Assembly: GCF_000092905.1 (NCBI RefSeq)
Contig: NC_014098.1
Span: forward strand, 2,046,001 to 2,110,000
From: Kyrpidia tusciae DSM 2912
Lineage (GTDB): Bacteria > Bacillota > Bacilli > Kyrpidiales > Kyrpidiaceae
Direction: 5' to 3'
Length of the DNA stretch: 64,000 nucleotides
Positions 35,105-43,129 of this stretch are shown here, in pieces; the first letter of the stretch is position 1, and each line of letters begins with the position of its first letter. The translations under genes and the position numbers were made by a program. The notes beneath the pieces were generated by a model. It was given only the letters and a program-made list of their open reading frames with translations. It was not told where the DNA came from and ran no database searches.

Positions 35105-35650
35105 ATGATGTATACAGAACAATCTGTACGATCGGGATCAAAAGTGAGCCAGGGGGAAATCATTTTCGTTTTGCGGGGTTCAAGTGAAGACCTGCACAGG
35201 GTCTGGAAAGTTGGAGCGAATCTTTTCGAATATTATTCGGGAGTCGCCACGAGAACTTATGAGCTTGTAGCAAAGGCAAAAGCGGTCAACCCGAACCTGG
35301 AGATCCTGGCGACGAGAAAACAGATCCCGGGAACGAAGGCTCTGGCTGTCAAGGCGGTGAGGGCCGGGGGCGGTTGGCCCCACCGGTTGGGACTTTCCGA
35401 AACGGTTCTCATTTTTCAAGAACATCGACTTTTTCTCTCGAAAGAGGAGGTGCAGAAAAAAATCAAGGAACTCAAGGCCGCTGCCGTGGAAAAGAAAATT
35501 TTTCTCGAAGTGACCACCCTGGTGGAAGCGCGCGCTTTTCTTGGTTCAGGTGCCCATGGGGTGCAATTCGATAAGATACGGCCGGAGGTTCTGAAAGAAT
35601 ACGTTGGCCAAAGGAACGTGAAGGGACAACAAAAGCCCCCAGGAACTTCT
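35105..35650 (+). pseudogene. ModD/NadC-type phosphoribosyltransferase, truncated at both ends
   Basis: VWKVGANLFEYYSGVATRTYELV, EILATRKQIPGTKALAVKAV and GGGWPHRLGLSETVLIFQEH are the core of the ModD (molybdenum transport-linked, quinolinate phosphoribosyltransferase-like) family. The first ~60 residues with the substrate-entry domain are missing, as are the last ~60 after GAHGVQFDKIRPEVL. The frame runs on into the terminator of the convergent permease gene. It cannot form the full barrel. Confidence 0.8.
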
Positions 35651-35659
35651 CCCGGGGGC
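35631..35659 (-). terminator. Intrinsic terminator of the APC permease gene
   Basis: On the minus strand a stem GCCCCCGGG / CCTGGGGGC is followed by TTTTGTT. It lies about 20 bases beyond the permease stop codon. Confidence 0.8.
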
Positions 35660-35680
35660 CCGCCCGGCGCCAGAATCGGA

Positions 35681-37147
35681 TCAACCGCGCTTGACAGTTT
35701 CAGCGGCAACTGTAGCTTCCTTCGTGCCGGACCATTCTTCGGCATCCGGTTCAAACACATGGCCCTCAAAATACGGACTGTGGTATTTGAATTTGGCCAC
35801 CAACAAAGGAATGATTCCGACGAGGATCAGCCCCAGCCCGATGGCCGTCTCTTGGAACGAGAGCGTAAATACGTTCATGACGAAAATGGCAAGCAACACC
35901 AACCCGCCCACCAAAGGCCAGACCAGCCGGAAGATCCCGGCGGCGAAAGATTCGGTAAAAGATTTTCGGTAATGCCAAGCACAGCTGATACCGGTGAGCC
36001 CGTAGTAAAAGGCGATCTGAAGCCCGATGGCGCTGATCGCGCTGGTCATAAGATCGCTCACGCTGGCAGACAGGTTAGAAACCACGAATAGAATGATGCC
36101 GAGAACGCCGATGACGATGTTGCTGAGCACCGGTGTCTGCCAATTCGCGTGAAGCACGGCAAACCGAGGATGGACCGTCTTGTCCCGGCCCATGGCGAAC
36201 AAAGTCCGGGTCGCCTGGATGAGCGTGGTCTCCAGGGTGGCCACAGTACTGATCATGACCGCAATCAGGGCGATGTACGACCAGGGCTTGGGAAGAATCG
36301 TCTCCCCGAGAAGAGGAATAATATTCGCCGCTTCATCCGCCAAAGGCTTGTCTCCGAGGTTGAGCTGGATGACCACCTGCAACAGGATAAACAGGGCGAC
36401 GATGATCAATGTCCCGAGCACCCCACCGAGGCCGGGAGCCACTCGCTTTGCCCGTGTTTCCTCCGTCAGGTTCAAGCTCACGTCCCATCCCCAAAAATAA
36501 AAGCAGGTGATTAACAGTCCCCCCAAAAACGTCGAGAGATTTCCGTAGCCGCCGAGGGAAAACCAGCTCCAGGAGAAGGGGTGGGCCACCTGATGGGAAG
36601 CGTGGATCAGCCCTCCCACGGCCAGGACGATGAGGCCGATCACTTCAATACTGGTCAGAATCCGCTGAACCACGTTGGTAATGTGAATTCCTACCATGAC
36701 CAAGGCGTTCATCACCAGAAACCAGAACGCCGAAACCACGGTCACCCAGACCACGCTGTCTGTTTTATCCGGGCTTAACAACTCTAGAGTTGCCGTCCCC
36801 GCCGGAATCGCCCCGGCCATCATGAACAAGACCGCGCTGACCAACAAGCTCCATCCGCTCAGGAACCCGAGCCACGGGTGGAGAATGCGTCCCACCCACA
36901 CGTAACTGGCCCCGGAGTTGGGCATCGCTTGGTTGAGGTACAAAAACGCCAGGGCGATCCCAAACATTGGGATTGCGCCGTACAGAATGGCGCCGGGTGC
37001 CAGCAATCCCACCGCCGCCACCAAAGCCACTGTCGACGCCGACAAACTGTAGGCGGGCGCCGACCCCGCCACGGCAATTAATACGGAATCGAATCGATTC
37101 AGGACATTGTGTTTGAGTTGTCCAGGTTCCAAATGTTCTTCAGGCAT
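35681..37147 (-). CDS. APC-superfamily amino acid permease
   Basis: This 488-residue membrane protein has ~12-13 hydrophobic helices. The N-terminal helix pair (VLIAVAGSAPAYSLSASTVALV) carries the small-residue substrate loop, and FLYLNQAMPNSGASYVWVGR is the APC family motif. GWDVSLNLTEETRAKRVAPG is the conserved cytoplasmic segment after TM6. The last ~25 residues are hydrophilic. It probably imports an amino acid or amine by proton symport; the substrate cannot be read. It is transcribed alone and ends at a terminator. Confidence 0.9.
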   Translation of the reverse strand: MPEEHLEPGQLKHNVLNRFDSVLIAVAGSAPAYSLSASTVALVAAVGLLAPGAILYGAIPMFGIALAFLYLNQAMPNSGASYVWVGRILHPWLGFLSGWSLLVSAVLFMMAGAIPAGTATLELLSPDKTDSVVWVTVVSAFWFLVMNALVMVGIHITNVVQRILTSIEVIGLIVLAVGGLIHASHQVAHPFSWSWFSLGGYGNLSTFLGGLLITCFYFWGWDVSLNLTEETRAKRVAPGLGGVLGTLIIVALFILLQVVIQLNLGDKPLADEAANIIPLLGETILPKPWSYIALIAVMISTVATLETTLIQATRTLFAMGRDKTVHPRFAVLHANWQTPVLSNIVIGVLGIILFVVSNLSASVSDLMTSAISAIGLQIAFYYGLTGISCAWHYRKSFTESFAAGIFRLVWPLVGGLVLLAIFVMNVFTLSFQETAIGLGLILVGIIPLLVAKFKYHSPYFEGHVFEPDAEEWSGTKEATVAAETVKRG

Positions 37148-37471
37148 TCATCTATCCCGCCCTTTCCCCCGCACATGTTGCTTCGCTGATGTCGAAATCC
37201 CTAGTTTTCGAGTCAGTTTTTATCACAGAAGACGTCGCTCTCCCCTCCCGATATGATAGATTTTCTGACTATATCATGACGCACCGCAAAAGGAATAAGC
37301 AAAAATGATGCCAATAACACCCGGGCCAGAACCGGGCGCTTTCCGTCCTTCCGGCCGCGGGTGTCATGCATTTGAACATGAGTTATGCATCAATGAATAA
37401 GCCCTCGATATTCTGGGCCGAGGGCAGAGTGCACCCGGGATGGCCGGTTGGGCTCCACCGGGCAAGAGGCC
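37148..37471. other. Intergenic region upstream of the APC permease
   Basis: About 320 bases with no gene. The part near 37200-37310 is AT-rich and should contain the permease promoter; a loose inverted repeat (GATATGATAG ... CTATATCATG, 37250-37278) is visible. No riboswitch is recognised. Confidence 0.4.
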
Positions 37472-37508
37472 AAAAAATAGCCGGGGCCCGTGAAACCCGG
37501 ACCCCGGC
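37472..37508 (-). terminator. Intrinsic terminator of acsA
   Basis: On the minus strand GCCGGGGTCCG pairs with CGGGCCCCGGC, followed by TATTTTTTGG. It lies about 18 bases after the acsA stop. Confidence 0.88.
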
Positions 37509-37525
37509 TTGTGCATCAGAAAGCC

Positions 37526-39241
37526 TTAATCCTCCATCGTGGACAAATCCCCGGTCGGCAGACCCAGTTCCCACGCCTTCAAAACCCGACGCATGATTTT
37601 GCCACTGCGAGTTTTGGGCAATTTGTCCCGGAATTCGATCTCCCGGGGCATGGCGTGGGCCGCCAGGCCATTGCGCACGAACTGCTGGATCTCTTCTTTG
37701 AGTTCCTCCGTGGGCGCGTAGCCCTGCCGCAAGGAAATAAAGGCTTTGATGATCTCCCCTCGGACCGGATCGGGTTTGCCGATCACCCCGGCCTCAGCTA
37801 CGGCCGGGTGCTCCACCAATTTGCTTTCCACTTCAAAGGGGCCAACCCGCTCCCCGGAGGTGTTGATGACATCGTCCACCCGACCCTGGAACCAGAAGTA
37901 TCCGTCTTCGTCCCGATAGGCGGAATCCCCACTGATGTACCAACCCTCAAACGGAAAATATTGCTTGTACTTCTCTTCATTATTCCAGATGGCTCGCATC
38001 ATCCCCGGCCACCCGGCGCGAATGGCCAAGTTCCCCAACTGGTTTGGACCGAGAACACGGCCTTGATCGTTCAAAATGGCCGCCTCAATTCCCGGCAGGG
38101 GCCGGCCCATGGAACCGGGCTTGATCGGCAGAGCGGGGTAGTTCGTGATCATCGTGCAACCCGTCTCCGTCATCCACCAGTTGTCGTGGATGCGATTTCC
38201 CAGGGCCCGTAATCCCCAGCGAAATACTTCGGGATTCAACGGCTCCCCGGCACTGAGGACGTGCCGGAGCGATGACAAGTTATAGCGTTTTGGCAACTCA
38301 TCGCCGGCGGCCATCAACATGCGGAATGCCGTGGGGGCACTGAACCAGACCGTGACGCCGAATTTTTCGACAGTCTCGTACCAACCCTCCTGTTGGAATC
38401 GCCCGCCCCGAATGACCACCGGAACGCCGTGAAGCCAAGGTGCGAACAGACCGGCCGACGTTCCGGTGATCCATCCCGGATCCGCGGTACACCAATAAAT
38501 ATCGCCGGGGCGCAGATCCAAAACCCACCGCCCAACCCGGTACTGGTGGATCATCAGGTTGTGCACATGGACGACCCCTTTGGGTTTACCGGTGGATCCA
38601 GAGGTATAATGAAGAAGCATGGGCGCCTCCCGATCCACCCATTCTACAGGCGAGTCGGTAAAGGCTTCCTTCATGAGTTCGGTATAGGACCATTCTCCCG
38701 CCTCAGCATCCGACGCCTCCGCCCCCACCAAGATCACGTGGCGCAGCTCGGGAAGTCGTTCCCTGGGGATGCGGGGGCGCAAGGCCGGCGTCGTCACCAC
38801 CGCAGCGGCACCGCTGTCTGCCAACCGGTCCTGCACCGCTGTCTCCATGAACGCTTCGAACAGCGGCCCGGCCACCGCTCCGATGCGGATAATTCCGAGT
38901 AGTGCAACAGCCAGTTCTGGACCCTTGGGCATGAACAAAAACACCCGGTCTCCGCGACCGATCCCAAGTCGCCGCAGTGCATCCCCGAATCGGGCCGCAT
39001 CGTCCCGCAACCGGCGAAAACTCCAGGTTTCATCCCGGACCCCGTCGTAATATAAAATCGCCGGCGCATCGCCGCGTCCCTGTTCCACGTGCCGGTCCAC
39101 CGCCTCAAACGCGGCATTGACCCGGCCGGTCTTCCACCAGGTGAACTGTTTCGCTTCTTCCTCCCACGACACCCGCCGGGCGGCCTCGTAATCCTGGAGC
39201 TGCCCGTCCGGTCGCCCGGGTACTGCATTCGTCAAATCCAT
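37526..39241 (-). CDS. acsA: Acetyl-CoA synthetase, AMP-forming (AcsA)
   Basis: This 571-residue adenylate-forming enzyme is the same length as Bacillus AcsA, with an almost identical C-terminus (ELGLPTGDLSTMED). Adenylation motifs are LLHYTSGSTGKPKGVVH (P-loop-like), WWMTETG and GWYISGDSAYRDEDGYFWFQGRVDD, and the catalytic/acetylatable Lys is in LPKTRSGKIMRRVLKAWE. It activates acetate to acetyl-CoA through acetyl-AMP. The ATG at 39241 has GAGGGTCGG upstream. It is a single-gene unit with its own terminator. Acetylation of the PxxxxGK Lys by an AcuA-type enzyme would be the usual control; no acu genes are in the window. Confidence 0.96.
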   Translation of the reverse strand: MDLTNAVPGRPDGQLQDYEAARRVSWEEEAKQFTWWKTGRVNAAFEAVDRHVEQGRGDAPAILYYDGVRDETWSFRRLRDDAARFGDALRRLGIGRGDRVFLFMPKGPELAVALLGIIRIGAVAGPLFEAFMETAVQDRLADSGAAAVVTTPALRPRIPRERLPELRHVILVGAEASDAEAGEWSYTELMKEAFTDSPVEWVDREAPMLLHYTSGSTGKPKGVVHVHNLMIHQYRVGRWVLDLRPGDIYWCTADPGWITGTSAGLFAPWLHGVPVVIRGGRFQQEGWYETVEKFGVTVWFSAPTAFRMLMAAGDELPKRYNLSSLRHVLSAGEPLNPEVFRWGLRALGNRIHDNWWMTETGCTMITNYPALPIKPGSMGRPLPGIEAAILNDQGRVLGPNQLGNLAIRAGWPGMMRAIWNNEEKYKQYFPFEGWYISGDSAYRDEDGYFWFQGRVDDVINTSGERVGPFEVESKLVEHPAVAEAGVIGKPDPVRGEIIKAFISLRQGYAPTEELKEEIQQFVRNGLAAHAMPREIEFRDKLPKTRSGKIMRRVLKAWELGLPTGDLSTMED

Positions 39242-39772
39242 CTGCCGACCCTCATTTCTGTATATTTTGACCCCTATAGAAAATAGCTCCATCACCAAAC
39301 ATTTTACGACGCCGCCTGAAAAAATCCTTCCAAAACCCCTGTTCGCTTGGCAACAAAAGTGTTCCAGAACGGTGCCCGCCCGCTTTGTTTTTCCACCCCC
39401 AGTCTCCTTCAGGGGTTTCCGATCCCGGGCCATAGGCCCGGTCTCCTTCCACGCAAAAAGCCAGGCGCCCGGCCTCCCACACCCTATCGTAACGATTCCG
39501 GAACACAGAATTCCCCAAGTTCCCCCGACACCTCCCGCCCTATATTTCCGCACCGAAATTTTTTCTCCCCGTTCCATGAACACCGGGGTCTGTGATAGGA
39601 TGGACATGACAAGAGCGATGAACAGCCGATCGACCATGCCCTCCTCGACTTCGCGCAGATGCTCCGGAACCCATGATCCGGCGGTTCACTGAATCTCCGC
39701 GCACGGCTGTGCCGAAGCTCTCCGGAGACACAACAACGCGGAATTCTTCCGGATCGAGGGAGTGACAAAGAG
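39242..39772. other. Divergent intergenic region between acsA and the lipase-like gene
   Basis: About 530 bases without a supportable gene. It must hold the acsA promoter (AT-rich around 39255-39290) and the promoter of the rightward hydrolase gene. Short open frames across it have no ribosome binding site or family motif. Confidence 0.45.
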
Positions 39773-40948
39773 TTGGACACCCGTAAACAGCTTCGCCAGA
39801 TCCTGAGCGTGACCGTCGCTTTTGCCGCCATGGGGATGAGCCAGGCGTTCGCCTATTCCTATACCCATCCGGCGATCACCGATGGGGAACCCTTGGCCGC
39901 TGAGAACCCCGGCGTCCCGATTACCGTCGGGGGCGAGGTCGGCTCTTTGACACCAAAGGTCACACACCACATTCGGTTGGTCGATGCGAGTCCCGACCAA
40001 TTCACGGTGGACGCGGTCCGCCGGAATCCCGTCGGAACTGTATTTTACCACATCCACGATGAGAAACGTCCACTTCTCCTGTTTATCAACGGGATCTATG
40101 AAGATGCGTCGGTATTTACAGACGTATACCGCGAAGCCTATGCGGCCGGTTATAACGTGGCCACGGTGAAGTTGGACCCGGACGCCGATTTCATTGCCAA
40201 CGGCCATCTGCTGGCGGGCCAACTCAGCGTCCTTCGCCAACAAGTCCCGGGTATCGACGGCCGCTTGGTCCTCATCGGCCACAGCATGGGGGGCCTCGAT
40301 GCCTACGTGGCCTTGGGCGAGTACCGGCCCCTGAACGCCGCGGCCCTGATCAGCCTCGGTACCCCCTGGGGCGGGAGCCCGTTGGCAAACCTTTTGAACC
40401 GCGTGGTCCAGTTGCCCCAGGATTCGCCGATTCCCGCTACCTGGTTCGGCGCGGCGGCGGATCGCAGCCTTACTCCGGCAAAGGTGCGGCAGGAAGTGAC
40501 CGATTTACATAGCGAGAACCCCGCCCTTCGCGCTCTCCGGGTGGTGTCTGTGGTGGGGAGCATCCCATCAGCCGATACGATCAGCAGCCCTTTTCTCCGG
40601 GCGGGCTATGCCGCCCTGTCAGCCTTGGGATACCCCGCCAATGACGGCGCCGTGCCCACCCCGGCCCAACAATATCCCTTCGGCGGGACCACCGTTCAGG
40701 TCAGCGCCGACCACAACGGCTATGTCCGTTGGAACCGCCTCCAGCCGATTCTGACAGATATCCTGCATTTGCCGGCCCCGGCAGGCCCTGGCGACACGGT
40801 CCTGCCTCGGGGTACCCTGACGAGCATCGCCGCCCGGGAGGCTTTCCACTCGAACGAGTCACCCCTGCGGCCCGCGGCCGATCCTTTGCAGGATTTGTTG
40901 AACCGCCTGGCGATTTTTGAATATGACAACTCCGCCCTGGGGCGCTGA
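39773..40948 (+). CDS. Secreted alpha/beta hydrolase, lipase-like
   Basis: This 391-residue protein starts at TTG, preceded by GGAGTGACAAAGAG. A signal peptide (KQLRQILSVTVAFAAMGMSQAFA, cleavage near residue 27) directs export. The nucleophile elbow is LVLIGHSMGGLDAYVAL (Gly-His-Ser-Met-Gly), and LLLFINGIYED is the oxyanion-loop region. Asp and His candidates of the triad are in GYPANDGAVP and VSADHNGYVRW. The final motif order matches triacylglycerol lipase/PGAP1-type hydrolases. Substrate unknown; a lipid ester is likely. Confidence 0.85.
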   Translation: MDTRKQLRQILSVTVAFAAMGMSQAFAYSYTHPAITDGEPLAAENPGVPITVGGEVGSLTPKVTHHIRLVDASPDQFTVDAVRRNPVGTVFYHIHDEKRPLLLFINGIYEDASVFTDVYREAYAAGYNVATVKLDPDADFIANGHLLAGQLSVLRQQVPGIDGRLVLIGHSMGGLDAYVALGEYRPLNAAALISLGTPWGGSPLANLLNRVVQLPQDSPIPATWFGAAADRSLTPAKVRQEVTDLHSENPALRALRVVSVVGSIPSADTISSPFLRAGYAALSALGYPANDGAVPTPAQQYPFGGTTVQVSADHNGYVRWNRLQPILTDILHLPAPAGPGDTVLPRGTLTSIAAREAFHSNESPLRPAADPLQDLLNRLAIFEYDNSALGR

Positions 40949-40954
40949 ACGCTC

Positions 40955-40983
40955 TCGACAAAAAGATCGTTCCATGATATGGT
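40955..40983 (+). promoter_or_regulatory. Probable sigma-A promoter for the SAM-riboswitch transcript
   Basis: TCGACA (40955-40960) and TATGGT (40978-40983) are separated by 17 bases. They lie 25 bases before the first riboswitch stem, the right place for a leader start. Confidence 0.5.
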
Positions 40984-41007
40984 GTATTCAACAATCGAAT
41001 CGGTGAA

Positions 41008-41119
41008 CTCTTATCCAGAGTGGCGGAGGGACTGGCCCGATGAAGCCCGGCAACCACCGGAATGCCCGGAGAGGTGCCAATTCCTGCAGGCTGCGTGAGC
41101 GGCCTGAGAGATGAGAGGA
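41008..41119 (+). promoter_or_regulatory. SAM-I (S-box) riboswitch
   Basis: The conserved S-box core is plain: CTTATCCAGAGTGGCGGAGG, then GACTGGCCCGATGAAGCCCGGCAACC, and the closing GAGAGATGAGAGG. It binds S-adenosylmethionine and is followed by an intrinsic terminator and then the gamma-synthase gene, so high SAM should stop transcription early. Confidence 0.96.
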
Positions 41120-41146
41120 GTGCCGGAGAATCGACGTTTGTTGACG

Positions 41147-41174
41147 ACCCACTCCCCTCAAGAGTGGGTTTTTC
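41147..41174 (+). terminator. Riboswitch expression-platform terminator
   Basis: CCCACTC pairs with GAGTGGG, followed by TTTTT at 41169-41173. It lies directly downstream of the S-box aptamer and ~45 bases before the coding sequence, so it is the conditional terminator. Confidence 0.9.
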
Positions 41175-41217
41175 CATTCTGGAACGGGTTTCCACCGGAG
41201 TCACAGGAGGGTTAGGC

Positions 41218-42399
41218 ATGCGCATTGACACGCGATGTTCCCAGGCGGGAAACCGCCGTGATCCCACCACCGGAGCGATTTCTTTACCCATCCACCACGC
41301 CACCACATACGCTCATCCAGGCCTCGGTTCTTCCACCGGTTTCGATTACACCCGAACCTCGAACCCGACCCGCCTGGCCTTGGAAGAAACGATCGCCGCC
41401 TTGCACGGGGGGTGCCGGGGGTTTGCCTTCGCTTCCGGCATGGCGGCCATCGACGCCATCGCCCGCCTGTTCCGCCCGGGAGATCATCTCGTGCTCTCGG
41501 ACGATCTTTACGGCGGCACCTACCGTTTATTCGAACGGTTCTTTCGCCCGCTGGGCCTGGAAACCACCTATGTGGACACCTCCGACCTGCAGGCCGTGGC
41601 CAAGCAAATCCGCCCCCGCACCCGGGCGCTGTTCGTGGAAACCCCGACCAATCCCACTCTCAAAATCGCCGACCTTAAGGGATTGTCACAAGTGGCCCAC
41701 GAGCGCGGGCTTTGGCTCATCGTGGACAACACCTTCATGACTCCGTACCTGCAACGGCCCCTGGAACTGGGCGCAGACATCGTGGTCGAGTCGGCCACCA
41801 AGTATCTCGGCGGACACAACGATGTCTTGGCCGGTACAGTAGTCGTAAAGTCGGAAGCGTTGGCGAATTCCCTGGCTTTTATTCAAAATTCCATCGGCGC
41901 GGTGTTAGGTCCTCAGGACGCGTGGCTGCTGTTGCGGGGGATAAAGACTCTCCACGTGCGCATGGACCGGCATGAGGGCAATGCCCGGACCCTGGCCGAG
42001 TGGCTGAGGGCACATCCTCGGGTATCCCGGGTGTATTACCCCGGACTGCCGGACCATCCCGGCCACGCCGTGCATCGGGCACAGGCCAGCGGGTGGGGTG
42101 GGATGATTGCCTTTGAAGTGCCGAACAACCGGTGGGTGCCTCCGATCCTCGCGCACCTGCGGGTGATCACTTTCGCGGAAAGTCTCGGCGGCACCGAATC
42201 CCTGATCACCTACCCGGCGGTCCAGACCCACGCGGACGTTCCCCCAGATGTACGACAGCGCCTCGGCGTCACGGACTCTCTTCTGAGGTTGTCTGTAGGC
42301 CTTGAACACGTCGACGACCTGATCCAGGATTTGGACCAGGCCCTCGCCCTTGCGGCCAACGCCCGGGCGGAGGAAAGTGCGCCCAAGGTGACGTGCTGA
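41218..42399 (+). CDS. Cystathionine gamma-synthase / beta-lyase family PLP enzyme
   Basis: This 393-residue enzyme is of the Cys/Met metabolism PLP family. The pyridoxal Lys is in VVESATKYLGGHNDVLAG; the phosphate-binding region is CRGFAFASGMAAIDAI; and YTRTSNPTRLALEETIAALHGG is the conserved N-terminal block. SLGGTESLITYP and LRLSVGLEHVDDLIQDL are the C-terminal signatures. Gamma-synthase (MetI), beta-lyase (MetC) and O-acetylhomoserine sulfhydrylase cannot be separated by eye. The SAM riboswitch places it in methionine synthesis. GGAGGG precedes the ATG. Confidence 0.92.
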   Translation: MRIDTRCSQAGNRRDPTTGAISLPIHHATTYAHPGLGSSTGFDYTRTSNPTRLALEETIAALHGGCRGFAFASGMAAIDAIARLFRPGDHLVLSDDLYGGTYRLFERFFRPLGLETTYVDTSDLQAVAKQIRPRTRALFVETPTNPTLKIADLKGLSQVAHERGLWLIVDNTFMTPYLQRPLELGADIVVESATKYLGGHNDVLAGTVVVKSEALANSLAFIQNSIGAVLGPQDAWLLLRGIKTLHVRMDRHEGNARTLAEWLRAHPRVSRVYYPGLPDHPGHAVHRAQASGWGGMIAFEVPNNRWVPPILAHLRVITFAESLGGTESLITYPAVQTHADVPPDVRQRLGVTDSLLRLSVGLEHVDDLIQDLDQALALAANARAEESAPKVTC

Positions 42400-42436
42400 C
42401 GCTTCGCCTGCGGAGAAATCCTGCGGACCTTCCGGG

Positions 42437-43129
42437 CTACTCAGGCGAATCGACACCGACCCATCGCTCCCTTCGTTCCGCCAAACCAGCCGCAAGGGCA
42501 ACGCACACCACTCCGATCCCCGCCCAGGCCAACCGATTGGCGAGAAGCGGAGCATTTTGCGGCAAATATGCCGTGAACAAACTCGCATTTCCCAGGCCGG
42601 GTCCTTCTAGACTTTGCCACAACCAGAGGCCAAAGCCGATCAAAAGCCCGATGTGAGTCCGCTTGGCCGCCACCATCGACACCAGGGCAATCCCGATGAC
42701 TGCCAAATATCCCGGCACCGCCAGGATTAACAGATCAATCTCCGTCACCGGCGCCCCGGGCTGGGTGCCCGACCAAGGAATGGGGATGGACGACACCATC
42801 CCCGGAAATTTCCAAAGATACACCCGGGTCCATATGAGGCAAAACACCAGGACGGTCCCCAAGGCCCAAGCCGCCTTGCGCACCACCATACCCGCCAAGG
42901 ATGTCGGATAAGTGGCAAACAACTCCATTTGGCTGCCGGACAACTCTCGTTGGAACAGTGTCCCACTCGCCATGATCGCCAGGAGAACCGCTCCCATTTC
43001 ATTGTAATAAAACACGTTCAGCGGCCTGTCCGCCAGGATCAACGGCACAAGCACGGCCATCACATACCCCGCCATGGCCGCGGCCATGGCTGACCGCAAA
43101 GACCGCCACTCCTTTAGCCACAGGGTCAT
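42437..43129 (-). CDS. ABC transporter permease, small ABC-2-like subunit
   Basis: This 230-residue membrane protein has about six hydrophobic helices (AMAAAMAGYVMAVLVPLIL, MGAVLLAIMASGTLF, AAWALGTVLVFCLIW, LLILAVPGYLAVIGIALVSMVAA, IGLLIGFGLWLW, LAWAGIGVVCVALAAGLA). LFQRELSGSQMELFATYP resembles the coupling region of ABC-2 permeases. Its ATG overlaps the stop of the upstream large permease (ATGA), so it is the third gene of an ABC exporter operon. Cargo unknown. Confidence 0.8.
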   Translation of the reverse strand: MTLWLKEWRSLRSAMAAAMAGYVMAVLVPLILADRPLNVFYYNEMGAVLLAIMASGTLFQRELSGSQMELFATYPTSLAGMVVRKAAWALGTVLVFCLIWTRVYLWKFPGMVSSIPIPWSGTQPGAPVTEIDLLILAVPGYLAVIGIALVSMVAAKRTHIGLLIGFGLWLWQSLEGPGLGNASLFTAYLPQNAPLLANRLAWAGIGVVCVALAAGLAERRERWVGVDSPE

